Below are positions 35,890 to 48,115 of a DNA stretch of 64,000 bases, in pieces. The number at the start of each line of letters is the position of its first letter. The first letter of the stretch is position 1. The DNA is from Molossus alvarezi (lineage: Eukaryota > Chordata > Mammalia > Chiroptera > Molossidae): NCBI GenBank assembly GCA_037176705.1, contig CM073898.1, positions 23,544,488 to 23,608,487 on the forward strand, given 5' to 3'. The notes under the pieces are model-generated. The model made no database searches and had not been told where the DNA came from. It worked only from the letters and a program-made list of their open reading frames with translations. The position numbers and the translations under genes were made by a program.

Positions 35890-37000
35890 ACTCATAGCTC
35901 CATGATAAGCATACCAGGGACTACAAAGATATATATCCCTGAAACCTGCCCACAAGGAAGTTGGGAGATTATAGAGAAAAACAAAACAGACTTATTCACA
36001 TTGATTTATCACCAGAGTCCAGCCGAGGGGATATTGTGAGGGATTCATGAAATGTGTTTCTGAATACACTTTGAACCATTCCTGCATCACACAGCCCTTG
36101 GTCCAGGAATAGTATAGATTCTGTGGAACCTATTCCTATCGGCAGTTGCACAGGAACATTTTGCAAAAGGAGGACGACATATGGGACTTAAGGAATTCCT
36201 CCTTTGTTAAGGTCTTAAAGATCATGTTAAATGGTTTATAATTTGGAGCTGTATGTAATTGTTTTTTTTCTCTACAAGATATTTTAGAGAAAAGATAGCT
36301 GATTAAAAATTGGCATGTGATACTTTATATCATTGTCATATCGAATGGACAGATAAAAGCTACTGTACATTCTTAAGATGGAAAACCAAGGAAGGCTTTG
36401 CAGAGAGGAGTGGGAACTGAGTCCAACTCAGAGCAGTGTGTTAGTGGCCCACCAGATGGGCGAGGAATTGGGAAAGAGATGGATGGGGGGAGGTTCAGAC
36501 AGGTAATTCGATGGCTTAGCGGCTGATTGACTATGGAGGAGGAGGAGGAAGGGAAAGACCACCAGATTTGGGGAGGGAGGGGGTGATTGTCAGGATAGAT
36601 GTGGGGGGATGGGACAGCGTGACAGGCAGGATACATGGTGGTATTATTTACCGGAATGTGGACTACCAAGAGAGCAGCTTTATGGATGTAGGATAGGATG
36701 GATGTGAGTTTATGTTTGAGGTATCTGTGGAGAATCAAGGGAATGAGAGAGAGAAGGATCTAGAACTGAGAGAGAGATCTGGGCTGAGATAAGGATTGGT
36801 GAGTCACCCTCCTAGGGAGAATGTGGTACTGTTAGGGTGACAACAGTGGGCGTCATGGAGGGGAACAGTGACGGACAGTGTTAGGAGTGAGATGGGAGGA
36901 CCTGTGCAGTGAGGACGGTGCAGGGCACCGAGGCTCTGGGTGAAGTGGCAGGAAGCCGAAGTTCGCCTCCAGCTCAGTGGTTGGCCCCGTGATACTGGGA
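35890..37000 (+). repeat. Old purine-rich dispersed repeat, rearranged copy
   Basis: GCATACCAGGGACTACAAAG and TTGGGAGATTATAGAGAAA match the head region. GAAGGCTTTGCAGAGAGGA and GGTATCTGTGGAGAATCAAG, then GAGATCTGGGCTGAGATAAG and CCTCCTAGGGAGAATGTGG, match later parts. Intervening sequence (36000-36370) is not recognisably part of it. Confidence 0.45.
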
Positions 37001-40000
37001 TGCATAAGACAGAATATGTCATTTCAATGAATGCGTAATTAATTCATTTGTGCTCCTTTGTTCAAAGAAGACTTGAAAGGGGTTTGAGTATATGAGACTG
37101 GTCAGTGTAGGAGCAGACTGAGGATTCAGTGATGGGTAGTCATAGACAGCCAGAAGAAGCCTCTCCCCAGCTCTGCAGGGACCTTCTGAGGCTGCTCCTC
37201 CCATTGTGGAGCTGCTTCCCACGTTCATTAATTTATTCGTTGGAAATACATATTGAGCACGTGTCCTACTACGCCTCAGATTACACCAGTGTGACTTTGT
37301 TTTGCCTTTAACTGAGGGACCATTTTCTAAATAGCCTTCAGGGTACAAGGTACACAAATTGAAACATTTTAGATACACTGTGGGAGCTTGCTTTTGACTT
37401 TAAGAAGATATTTTATAAATGTCTTAACACGATGTTTTTAAACATTTATTCTGGAAACTTAACACTGCACAACATATATACACTCAGGCCGAAATAAAGA
37501 TTAGAATGAAGATGAGAAAATTTTGTTTATACAGAGTTTTATCTCTATTTTTCTCTTACTTGAAACAAAAGGAAGTTCGGTTTTACAAGGTACGGCCGCA
37601 GCCTCTGCAGCTGAACTAAGTTTGACGCGGATACAAATGGCTTCTGGTTTACAGATTTTTTTTCTGCTTTTTGAAAACCTAAATGACAGCCTTAATTGTT
37701 ATTAATTGTTCTGTGCTCTAAATTTACTATTTCAGTCCCACCTAAGGAAGTGTTGTTGATTTCTATGAGATTGTTACTCCCTTTGTAGTTGTTTACATTT
37801 GACTATTTCTTTCGCAGAAGTACAGTGTAAGTGCTACATTTTATTCTTGTTTGTTCTCTTCTTGGTCTGTAGCCTTTAGTACAGCCTGTGCTCTGGGTGG
37901 CCTGATCAGATATACTAACCAACCCCTGATGCCCGTAGACAAGCATTTAGTTAGTATTTAGAAAGATATATGATATTGTTTGCTTTTATTCTTAGAACTT
38001 TTTTCCTCAAAACAAAAACTTTTGGTTTTTTTGTGGGAGGTTGGGGCAGGGAGTACTCACAGAATCACCCAAGAAAATGTGATTGAATGGCACTGACATA
38101 TTATTTAACATTCATTCCACCTTTGAGGTAGTGCAGCAGAATTCCCTCTTGACCTATAGCAAGCTACCATTTCCTAGTCTGAGTCCAGGGACGACAGAGG
38201 CACCAGCTCTGCCCAACCCGTGTTCCCACATGGGCTCGAGGTCCATGGTGAGGCCTGTGTGGGGGGCACAGAGGGAATCTCCTAGGTTTCTTAAATGAGA
38301 GCTTAGTGGTCACACAGAGACTTAGATTTACCAGGACTGGACTAGGACCACGGAATCCGCCCATCAGCGAGCCCCCAGGAGAAGCTCCTCCTGCTGGGTT
38401 TTCACTAGACTGGGTAGCAGTCACCGAGGGTTCCTGTGACCCTCACGGTGCAGAGAGGTGGTGTCCTGTGCTGGTAGAGAATAGCTGGGCTTTAAGTAGT
38501 CCTTGGACTTAATTTTGATTTCCGCGATTTTCGTTTTTAAAAACAAAGCACTTGTTATAACTTGATCTACTTCAAACATTAATACCTAGTCATGATTTCA
38601 TTGTGCAGTTTATAAAACTCTTTTCCAGGTAAATATGCAAAGAAATTAAAAGCCAGTTGAGGCATTTCATAGTGCGTGCATGGGGCCGGGTGATGAGGAA
38701 CAAGACAGAACCTAAGACTGGGTGCAGGGTAAATTGTTTGTTGTTACAATGGACCCTTTATATAAGTTTACCTGTTAGAGCTTTGCTAAACATCAGAAAT
38801 GTGTCTAACACCTGATGTCTATGGATTTTTTGCAGTTATATTGACCTGCATGGTATTCAATGTCATTGGCCCCAAATCTTTCCTAATATAGTATTGACGA
38901 TAGTAAAAATGACTCGGTGTAATAATTGTCACAGGATCAGGTATACTGAGAGTCAAATTATATGTTCTCCCAAAATGTAACTGCTGTAGACTGTAAGATG
39001 ATGATATGGTGGAGTTACATTGATAGGGTCCTTGCAACTGGTCAGTACTATAATTATTCCGTGGAAGGGAGGATAGGCATGGGGTGGGTTGTGTACATTT
39101 AATATTTATGAAGTTTAAGGGGAAAAAACATCTTTGGGAAGCACTTGGCCTTTCGGGACTGCTGTTTACATAATCCTTAATAATAGAATATGTGAACATA
39201 ACTGGTAAAGAAGAGATATACTCTCTCAGTCACTGATTCTGAACACTCGGTGTAACGGGGGCCGGGCTTGGTCTGCTGCAGGACGTCCATGTGCACCGAG
39301 TCTTAATTTCTGAGTTAGTCTTGAGCTTCATTGAATGTATTCGTCACAGGGTCTCTTTTTCTCAGGCTAGTTACATCTGAAATCAGCATCATTCTTTGAA
39401 TGTATTACTTGAGTTCCTATAGTTTTGAGAAAAGCATTTTTGAGAAGTTCAGTTAACATTGCTTATCAAGTTGGGAAACACTAACAAGAAAACATTTAAC
39501 CTTATCTTCTAGGGATAAGGGGCCTTCTTACCATCAAGGTCCTGGCTGATTTTTATTTTCCTATGGTTCTTCAGGTGCCATTGAAGACACTAGATTATGG
39601 AAGGCAGCAAGGCTCTTGGGCAACTTTAAATCTGTGTTGTGTTGCCCTGTCTGTAAAAACAGTCACAGATTGATCATGTAATCTTTCCTATTTTGGAACA
39701 CATAAATAAAGTGACTTGGAAATCTAAATATACATGTTTCATTATAAATTCCAGCAGTGTCATGGGGTGGGGTATAGAAAAAGGTTTTTATTTTCATATG
39801 CAGTAGACTTTTTATTCTGGTTGACAACCAAATCAGTGTTTTAGAGTTTAACGTTATAGGTACAGATGGTTGTTTTGATGTCTTGAACGTTGGTACAGGG
39901 AAACAAGGGCTACCAAAAGGCGGAAACCAGTTTCAACTATCTGGGAAATCAAAACAGGAAACTCAGGGAACTTGGCATAAGACCAGTTGGAGAGGAGCAG

Positions 40001-40296
40001 TTGCTAGAGTAATTATACCTGCATTTTAACTGTTGGAAGTCATACAGTGACCTTCCAGTTGTTGTGATTTCTTATGCCCAGCAAAAAAGTCCCACTTAAA
40101 TAGTTTACATCCTAGTGTGCGCGTGTGCGTGTGTGTAGGAGCATTTCATTTAGCCACATTAGGGTTACAATAAATGGTGTAAAAAACAAATTTTCAATGT
40201 GACCCTTCGAATAATGCTTTCTATACAGTTACATGTAAACAGCCAATAATATTTTGTGCCATTTATTGATTGTCCCCCTTCCCTTGCTCTCTTTTT
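37001..40296. other. Intronic sequence without recognised genes
   Basis: A short head-only scrap of the old repeat lies at 37205-37280 (TTATTCGTTGGAAATACATA, TTGAGCACGTGTCC). A minus-strand open frame at 38819-39199 (126 codons) is discussed in the findings. Alternating GT/GC lies at 40115-40136. Otherwise AT-rich. Confidence 0.5.
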
Positions 40297-40471
40297 TAAT
40301 ATGCTTCTATTTATTTTTTAGAGAGAGATAGAAACTTCAATTGGCTGCCTCCTGCACGCCCCTTACTGGGGATTGAGCCTGCAACCCAGGCATGTGCCCT
40401 GACCAGGAATCGAATGGGGACCTCTCAGTCCATGGGTCGACGCTCAATCCACTGAGCCACACCAGCCAGGC
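40297..40471 (-). mobile_element. Ves-type SINE
   Basis: +-strand order: T-rich tail, AGAGAGAGATAGAAAC, TTCAATTGGCTGCCTCCTGC, GGGGATTGAGCCTGCAACCC, ATGTGCCCTGACCAGGAATC, GACGCTCAATCCACTGAGCC and ACACCAGCCAGGC. A diverged TSD (gctctctttttta against gctctaactcttta) flanks it. Confidence 0.93.
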
Positions 40472-41337
40472 TGCTCTAACTCTTTATATGTGCTTTCAGA
40501 CTATCTCTTCTGTCTCGACTGTGTGTAGTTCAACCACCTGCTGTCCTTCCCATGCCTACTCCCAGGTTAGTACAGGATTTCCAGAAGGTGTAGTTCCACA
40601 CTTTGCTGCAAGTGTGTGCTTGTTTCAAGACTAAATACCATGTTCTTAGTATATGTTTTTGGAAACATACTTACTGTAATTGTTAAAAGGACAAAAAGCA
40701 ACCTGACACCTTCAGCCAGAGAAATGGTGTTCTTTAAGGACCCTGCTTACTGCCGCCTCTTTCTGCCTTCCAGGGGTGCTCGAATGATGTTGGTCTGAGC
40801 ACTGCCTCTGGAAGGTTAATGCTTTAGCTTCTTGGTAGCCCTGAGCAGTCCCTTGCGTGTTTGTGGTTTCTGACTTGGCTGGAGACAGTCTCTCAGTTAC
40901 TCCCAGAGCTTGGCGTGTGCTCTCTCACTCAGAGCTGCTGAGTGGCTGCTCTGCCCAACTGTGTCCACCTGAACCTTGGCCCCCAGGAAGACTCTTCCTG
41001 ACATGAGCAAAGAATCTGGGGTCCCCACCCAGGAGGCCTTCTCAGCTGCTGAGAGGCGCTGAGTGGTGACCACTCCCCACAGCAGGGCCCCCTTCCTGAG
41101 GGGAGGCGCGCTGTCCCTCTGTCCCTCTGTCCTGCCGCAGGCCAACTCTCTCCATCAGCCATTCAGCGGGTGGGGATCATCAGCGGGTCACTCCCAGTCT
41201 CAGGCCATTAAAACCCCATTGATTAGTATAATTAGTATTCCAAAACCATGGTCTGAGATTTTGGACAACTCCGGCAAGATTGGTAGTTTATATTCTGCTT
41301 CTAGAAAAAAAGAAAAAGTCTGTTAAAAGCGAAGTTC
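40472..41337. other. Intronic sequence without recognised genes
   Basis: Moderately GC-rich at 40850-41180, with open frames on both strands and no recognised homology. Confidence 0.5.
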
Positions 41338-41411
41338 AAGGAACATTTGGGGCATGATCACTTTAGCAGGAATTTCCATTCCTTCAGAAAGTGATCATTT
41401 CAAATGTTCTT
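41338..41411. ncRNA. Candidate miRNA-precursor-like hairpin (structure only)
   Basis: Reading 5' to 3', aaggaacatttg (41338-41349) pairs with caaatgttctt (41401-41411) with one bulge. After a small GGGC/UU internal loop, atgatcacttt pairs with aaagtgatcat over 11 bp. After a second small internal loop, aggaat pairs with attcct around the 4-nt loop ttcc. That makes about 28 pairs in 74 nt, a precursor-like shape. The complement strand folds equally well, so the strand is undefined. It may instead be a decayed MITE. No expression evidence. Confidence 0.4.
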
Positions 41412-43526
41412 ATAAATTTATCAATATAGGTAAGGATTTTCTGGAAGATACTGTTTTTTCCATTTCCCACCTTTGCCAGTGTTTTATATTTTCTATTAAG
41501 AGATCCACAAGCGGGGGAGGGGCTCTTTGAATAAAAAGGGCCTTTATTAATAGGAAGCAGAGCATATAATCACACATAAAGTTACACCTCTAGACAGAGC
41601 TGTATTTTCTTCCACTTACTGAAGGTTAATTAACAGAGCTAATCTTAGGTCAAAATGGTGAAGATTGCCAAATCGGTCTTTTTTTCTTTTACCACCCCAT
41701 TCTATTCTTTCCATTTCTTTCCCACCCCCAAAGCCCAGCATTCACGTTCCCTCTTTATCATCAGCACCTATAATCTAAGAAAAAATTAGATTAATTTAGT
41801 CTTATTCATATATTCTAGAATGTTGTCACTTCAGCCATCATTTGCATCCTTTGTAATTGTGAGATTTCTGTTAAAGAGGTAGGAGAGCACTCTGGGATGG
41901 AGCAGGGGTCCCCAAGGTGAACCTGTGCCTTCCTGGCTGCCCCACCCCCGTGGGAGCGTGGACCTGGGGCTGGCCAGGCTGCACAGGGGCACGCGGAATG
42001 GTGTGGAAAGGCCCTTGCCCGGACGAGTCGGGGGGGGGGGGTGACGACGGGCACCCAGGCCGCCGGCGCCGCCTGAGGACTGTTGCGCCTGGCAGGCTTC
42101 TGCAGGGTACCAACGAAAGTAAATCAAAACTTACTTTCATCAGTTTAAAAGCTATTTTACAATTCATAGACATAACATTAGGTTTACTTTTAGAGCGGGT
42201 GCCTCTATTTGTGAATGTATAATTTTCTCAAGAACGGTATTCAGGAGTACTAAAAGTCAATATTTAAGGGGCTTTTTGTTTTGTTATTTTCAAGAAATGT
42301 TCCAGTGGAAATAAAATGTGACTCATTCTCTAGTCTTATATTGATCTTCACTAAGCATGCTGCTGTGGGCACTGGCATACTTTATTCTGAAACCTCTGAG
42401 AGGGTTCTTTTAATGCTGCAGTCTCCGAGATGAGAAGAATGAATTCCCATGGTTGCTGAGTCTAAGGCTCGGGGTACACTCTTTCATAGGGTGCCTTGCA
42501 GCTTTTGGCGTGAAGGGTCTGTGGCTAAGTGTGTTTTGCACCAGGAGGAAGCAGCAGCTGCAAGTAACGCCTGAAAAGTTGGAGGAGGGAAGGAATTAAC
42601 ACGTGATGAATTAATATTTGTGTGACTTTTTAAGAGACTGGCATGTTCCTTTAAATCGTGGATGTGTTTTCTTTTTGTTTGTTTCTGGCTGACAGCTTCC
42701 TAGTTTTCCTACACTTCATTATTCTTTTCTCTGTCACTGGGAGTTCTTTTTTTTTTTTTTTAATTTCCCGAAAAGCAAGTAAAGTGCTTCCTCCTTATCA
42801 GTGGGCTTTCTTTTCCTGTTCCAATAACAAAAGAACAATACAGGAATTTAATGTTAAAAAATTGATACTTCTCTTTCTTAATATATCCATATATTTGTCA
42901 GGAGATAAAATCCAAGTTTTATAGACATAGAGAAAAGCTGTGTGTTGGTAAAAGGAGCTCATATTTTACTGCGTACTTAGGCGGGTTTTTTTTCTTCTTC
43001 ATTTTACCCAGTTTGGAAAATAAAATAGAATTATTTTTTCATCTTTAAATTTTGTTCCCATGTTCTGTTGTTAAGAGTAACAGTCCTGAAAGTTAGCAAG
43101 CTGGGTAAGGACGCGGTTGTTGACTTCACAGAAGTGTATTTTAAAGGTGTCTGGGGTACATTCTGATCTTGTTTATGTATTTATATTATATAAAGATTGT
43201 TATTTACTCTTCTGCTTTGACGCAAAAAAAAAAGTCCAGTCTGCCTCCCAGAGGGTTTATAAATATCAGGGGGTGTTTTTGCAACAGCGGACATGAAAGG
43301 GCGCTTGTTTCAATGTTTCGGTGCAGTTTGAGTTCATGGCAGAGATGCGTTTAAAGGGTTCTGAAGTATCTTTGAAACCACACTGAGCAAGGGCAGGGGT
43401 GGCCAGTCCGACGGTGGTCCTGCTGTGGCCTTAGAGGACCTTGTGTGCTTCCTTTCTAAGGCCCGAAACAACATCTGATAGTCTCAGTTGTGTCTGACCT
43501 GGCTCTGAGCAGTTAGTGAGGCTTTT
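41412..43526. other. Intronic sequence with a small CpG cluster
   Basis: Positions 41945-42100 carry about 14 CpGs and a run of 12 G at 42030-42041, isolated within AT-rich sequence. A poly(T) of 15 lies near 42748-42762. No exon recognised. Confidence 0.5.
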
Positions 43527-43540
43527 AAGCCTCACCTATA

Positions 43541-43751
43541 GCCCAGTTGGTGTGGCTCAGTGGTGGAGCATCAACCCATGCACCAGGAGGTCACCAGTTC
43601 AGTTCCCATTTAGGGCTCATACCCAGGTTGTGGGCCTGATCCCCAGTGGGGGGCATGCAAGAGGCAGCCAGTCAGTGTTCTTTCTCATCCATGTTCTCTC
43701 TCTTCCCCTCTCTCTCTGGAATCAACAAAGAAAAAAATTAAAAAATTAAAT
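43541..43751 (+). mobile_element. Ves-type SINE
   Basis: Head GCCCAGTTGGTGTGGCTCAG, GTGGAGCATCAACCCATGC, B-box-like CAGTTCAGTTCCC, body CCTGATCCCCAGTGGGGGGC, CT-rich 3' part, GGAATCAACAAAG and A-rich tail. The TSD is aagcctcacctata(g) at 43527-43541 and aaacctcatctata(a) at 43752-43766. Confidence 0.95.
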
Positions 43752-43766
43752 AAACCTCATCTATAA

Positions 43767-46299
43767 TATTTAAAGTCCCTGTTTATCTCTGCAGTAGTAA
43801 AAAGATGCAGTTGTCTTCCCCTTCTATGTTCTTACTGCCCTTCAGCATTCTGATTGCTAATCACAGTGGGATCTCCTGAAGGGTTTCTGATTGGGAGGCA
43901 GCTAGTTTCCGTTCCGTCAGGAATTTTTCAAATAAAATCAGGCTGTGGTGTCACACCTCAGTGCGGCATGGGACTCCCAAAAGTGTTACCTATGTGTTCT
44001 TTCATGCCTCCTGGCCTGGCTTGTGTTGGCCTAATGTCAAGCCTTATTATAATGTTTTCCTTGGGGGTCTTTTGGATACATCCGTAACTAAACAAACATC
44101 TTTAATCCAGAGAGAGAATCCCATCTGATAACATGTATCCCACACACAGTAGTGTATGTTCATGTGCATAGGAAGCATGTTTTTTCTTTAAAAAAATCAT
44201 ACACGTGACATGTGTATTTGTGTATGTCCTGTGCCAAGAAGTACATTGCATACACATGTCCCATGTGCGTGTAGAACCTTTATAGCTAAATGTAGGTAAG
44301 CACATATACAGACATGGTGACATAACCGTTTATACATGGAAATAGTGCAACCGTGTGATTATTTTATCTTCCCTGATATGCGTATGTCTGCGGTGACCTG
44401 TTTGTTATTGGATGTGACAGTGCTGGTAATGGTGTTCCATTCCGTGATAACGAGTTTCCTGGAAGTTTTGCTCTTCTTTGATGGTAGAAATCAGTCACAG
44501 AATCTAAACACCGGCTATATATTCCGACAGGTTTTTGTTTTGTTTTTTTAAGAACTGGTGTACTATTATGCACTTTGTGAGTAGCTTGTGGAGGAAAAGG
44601 CAAGACTTTTCAAGTAAATATTATTCAAACTCCTTCCTCTTTCATTTCCCTTATCACTATAACAACCCCACCCAGCTTGGCTATGGAGCTGCTTTGTGTC
44701 GGTTTCCCACATGCCAGCAAGCTGACCCTATAGAGTAGCAAAGGAAATATGAGAGATAAAGTTGAAAACTGTCTTCCTTATGTTGACATTTCTACAGCAA
44801 CAAGTCACAAAGCTTGTTTCCCTCTGGGTGGACAAGAGCTGCTATGGGTCATGATTAGATGGTATGTCCATTAGTAACCACGCTGACTCCCAACAGAATT
44901 ATTTAAAACATTCCAGCAAATAACCTGGAATTCTGGTAAACAAAAAAACGAAACTTAGGAACTGTTTCAATTCTATATATGGAAACGAGAATACTAGGGG
45001 AGAAGGTAAGGATCAGCAAAGCAGGAAGGTCTCCAGATTTCTGAGATTAATTCACTCTGGATCACCCTAAGGGAAATAGTGGTTTTCAGGAGCCTCCATA
45101 TTTGGCCATTTAGGGCTCTGCAGTGGGACTTTCCTGCTGTATTTTACTGCTCTCTTGACTGATGTGAGACCTTAATTACATCTTTGCCACAGCTTAGAGT
45201 TGTATCACCATTCAATTGAGAGGAAGGTTTTTATTAAATCACACACGAACTTGATGCTTCATGGTTTTGTGTTATTTGTCTATTCCTCAGTCATATTAAC
45301 CTTTCCGTCAAGATTTTTGCCATCTCTTAAGTGCATTTCTTTGGTTAAATGTGTTTTAAAACTTTGATATCAGTCATATCACCAAATGGGGTGGCCCATT
45401 TGATAAATGTTTGGGCTTTTTTTTTAACATAATATAAGATGATTGATTGTGTTGTATTTCCCATGGGCTGAGGTACTGTTTCCTGTTACCAGGAAACACA
45501 TTTGTTCTTTGTAAATCCTATGTCAAGTACCTCCTAAGACGTGAAATAAAGGGATTACTCTCACATTATTTTCTATTATCGGTAGCATCAAAAATAAATG
45601 TAATGTCCCCAGAAAAAGAGGTTAAACAATGACAACACATGGACGTATTGAAGAATTAGGGGGGTAGCAAAGCTTAAGAAAGGCTTTATTCACTTCTGGC
45701 ATTTTGGAAGGACTTGGCTGTCAGTGAAATGAACCAATCTGTATTAATATAAAGCACTAGAAATTTAAATAAATCATTTTTGAAAGCGATACCAGGGTTT
45801 TTCTTGAATGCTTCTGAATAAATTTTGCTTGTTAAATGTCAGCTTAATGTGTCACTGACATGCATAAGCTGAGAGGGCCACAAAAATATCCATTTCAGGC
45901 TTTAAAATATTTATGCTCTTTAATGTTCTTTTGACCTTCAGTTAAAGGACATAGTCACATAGCAGAGGAAATGCCTCAAATTCTAGCATCTGGGTTTGTT
46001 TCCTTGTACTTTTTTGGCACAGTTGCAACAGTAGGGCTTTTCTTTCCTTTAACTTTTTTCGCAGTACAGTCAACACCGGCGTTTTACGCAAGCGGGAAAG
46101 GACAGTCTGGAGGCCAAGAGCAGTAGTGTGCTCGCCCTGTGCTCGGCGGCAGGGCCTAATTGAATGGCCTGTTGTTTCCGAGGGGCCTGGAACCAAACGC
46201 AAACAAGCAGAATCCCACAGGAATACAGAGTTTGTTTAAAATCAGATACCTACAAATGTACACATAAAGACGTGTGTGTATGTTCAAAAGTTATTGTAG
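43767..46299. other. Intronic sequence without recognised genes
   Basis: 44150-44280 is rich in CATGTG/ACACAT words (for example CACGTGACATGTGTATTTG). No TE or exon recognised. Confidence 0.5.
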
Positions 46300-46315
46300 T
46301 CAGTACCCTGATTTT

Positions 46316-46555
46316 TTTGTTTAACTCTCACCAAAGGATATTTTTTCCATTGATTTTTTTTTTTTTTTTTTTAAGAGAGAGTGGAAGGAGGAGAGAGAGA
46401 GACAGAGAGAAACACCAAACGTGGGTAGGTTGCCTCCCACCCAGGGCGGGGAGCAAATCCTCAACCCAGGTATGTGCCCTTGACCAGGATTGGAACCCGC
46501 AACCCTTCCATGTGCAGGCTGAGGCTCTGTCCACTGAGCCACATGAGCCGGGACA
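46316..46555 (-). mobile_element. Ves-type SINE, long-tailed subfamily
   Basis: +-strand order: AACTCTCACCAAAGGATATT (the ATCCTCACC tail), CCATTGA plus about 20 T, (GA)n, GTTGCCTCCCACCCAGGGCG, ATGTGCCCTTGACCAGGATT, CTCTGTCCACTGAGCCACAT and GAGCCGGG. The TSD tcagtaccctgatttt is exact at 46300-46315 and 46556-46571. Confidence 0.95.
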
Positions 46556-46571
46556 TCAGTACCCTGATTTT

Positions 46572-47296
46572 GAACCTGTTGAATCTTCATCACTGTGTTT
46601 AAGTCATTGCATCTGCATACAGTTTTGGGATCATCCTCTGGGTTTTCAGCTGCTGGAAGATGTTTCTCCAAGAGTCTCTCAGGTAGTGAGAAGAGACCCT
46701 AGTTTAATGAAAGTACTAGTAAAAGGCGTATATTTGACATGGGTGCTTTATTTCAGCTCTGTAGTACTTCAGCCGTTTTGTCGTTTATCACTAGTGATGA
46801 AGGGTCACTTGAAACTTCAGGAAGCGAAGCAGTGGCTCCTGACTTCCTTTTCATTTAAATACCCGTATCAAGACAGTACACCAGGACATCCCCTTTTCAC
46901 GTTTTCTCAGCTTTACTTCCAATACGTTCCTGTACGTGTAAGCTTTTCTTGAGATTTTGAATCATATGAATCAGCGTTCTTCAGTCTCTTTGTCCACAGG
47001 AGTCCTGTGGGGCCTGTGCCTTTCTTCACTTTGGTCCCCTCAGCCACGCGGTGCTGGAGACCTCAGACTTGGCATCACCAGTGATGTGGGCCACCCCTGT
47101 GTAGCTCTGACAGGGAAAAGTTAGAACCCTATATTGTTATGCACAGATGTTAGCAGCCTTAAAAGCCACTTCCAAAATCCATCTGACTCACAAAAGCTTG
47201 TTTATTCTGAAGTTTATATATTGAAAATATCCTATAAAGGTATGTTGAAAGGGATAGTCACCTGCACTTAGCAAATGCCTATAAAGTTTTCCCTAA
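46572..47296. other. Intronic sequence without recognised genes
   Basis: The 262-codon frame (46164-46952) that ends here is stitched across the SINE. Nothing protein-like remains outside it. Confidence 0.5.
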
Positions 47297-48115
47297 GTCA
47301 TTCATTTAATAGATATTTATTGAGCACCTGCTGTATGTGAGACACTGCTAGATGCAAGGAGAGTAAGACAGACAAGGTCCCAGTTCCCCCGATGGGAGAA
47401 ATAAACAAAAGCTGTACCTAACACTATATAAGGGCAGTTGGATGTCAGAATGTTGAGGCCCAAGATGTGATGGACGACTTGAGAGTCTCTCTGAAGACAT
47501 GATGATTGAGTTGGACTGAACATTAAGGAGGAGCTAGCTGTGCAAGGAGCCCGGGGAAGAACATTCCAGGCGGCGTGAACCATGTGTTCAGCAGTCCCGG
47601 TGTGGGAAAGACCTTTCTGTGCTGGGGGACTGAGGTGTCCTGTGGCTGTGGGGTGGTGAGTGGGGGTGGGGAGTGCAGCAGGAGAGGAAGTCGAGAGGTG
47701 GGGAGGGACAAATCGTACCGACCAGAAGGTAAAGAGTTTGGATTTTGCTCTCTGTGTAATTGGAATCCATTTAAAGTTGTAGCTTCAAGGGGAGGCACTC
47801 TGAAGATCAACTTTGGCTGCTCTGTAAAAATTGCCTCGTAGCAGGAGGCCAGAGCGGAACCTGAGGGGTTTAGGTAGGGCTCCGAAGGGCAGCCGCAGGA
47901 GTGACAGGTGGCCAGACAAGGGTGTTGGCAGAGGAGTTGGAGGAAAGGGAGTGGGTTCTGTGTGTCATTGGAGGTACAGTTAAAAAGTCTCAAACTGATG
48001 GAGTTTAGGGGTCAGGTTAGGAGGTGGACTCCAGACAGACCCCAGGCTTCTGGCTGGAGCAGTTGATGCCATTTCCTGAGATGGGGAAGACTGGACGAAT
48101 ATTGGGTATTCTCCC
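47297..48115 (+). repeat. Old purine-rich dispersed repeat, near-complete copy
   Basis: Head TTTAATAGATATTTATTGAG, CACCTGCTGTATGTGAGACA and CTGCTAGATGCAAGGAG. Then GACAAGGTCCCAGTTCCCC, AACATTCCAGGCGGCGTGAA, GTAATTGGAATCCATTTAA, TTTGGCTGCTCTGTAAAAAT and CATTTCCTGAGATGGGGAAG. It has all the family landmarks in order over about 820 bp. Confidence 0.72.

Noticed and set aside
46164..46952. Longest open frame in the window (262 codons, +)
   Set aside because: It reads through the Ves SINE at 46316-46555, including its T-tract as a phenylalanine run. No conserved domain on either side.
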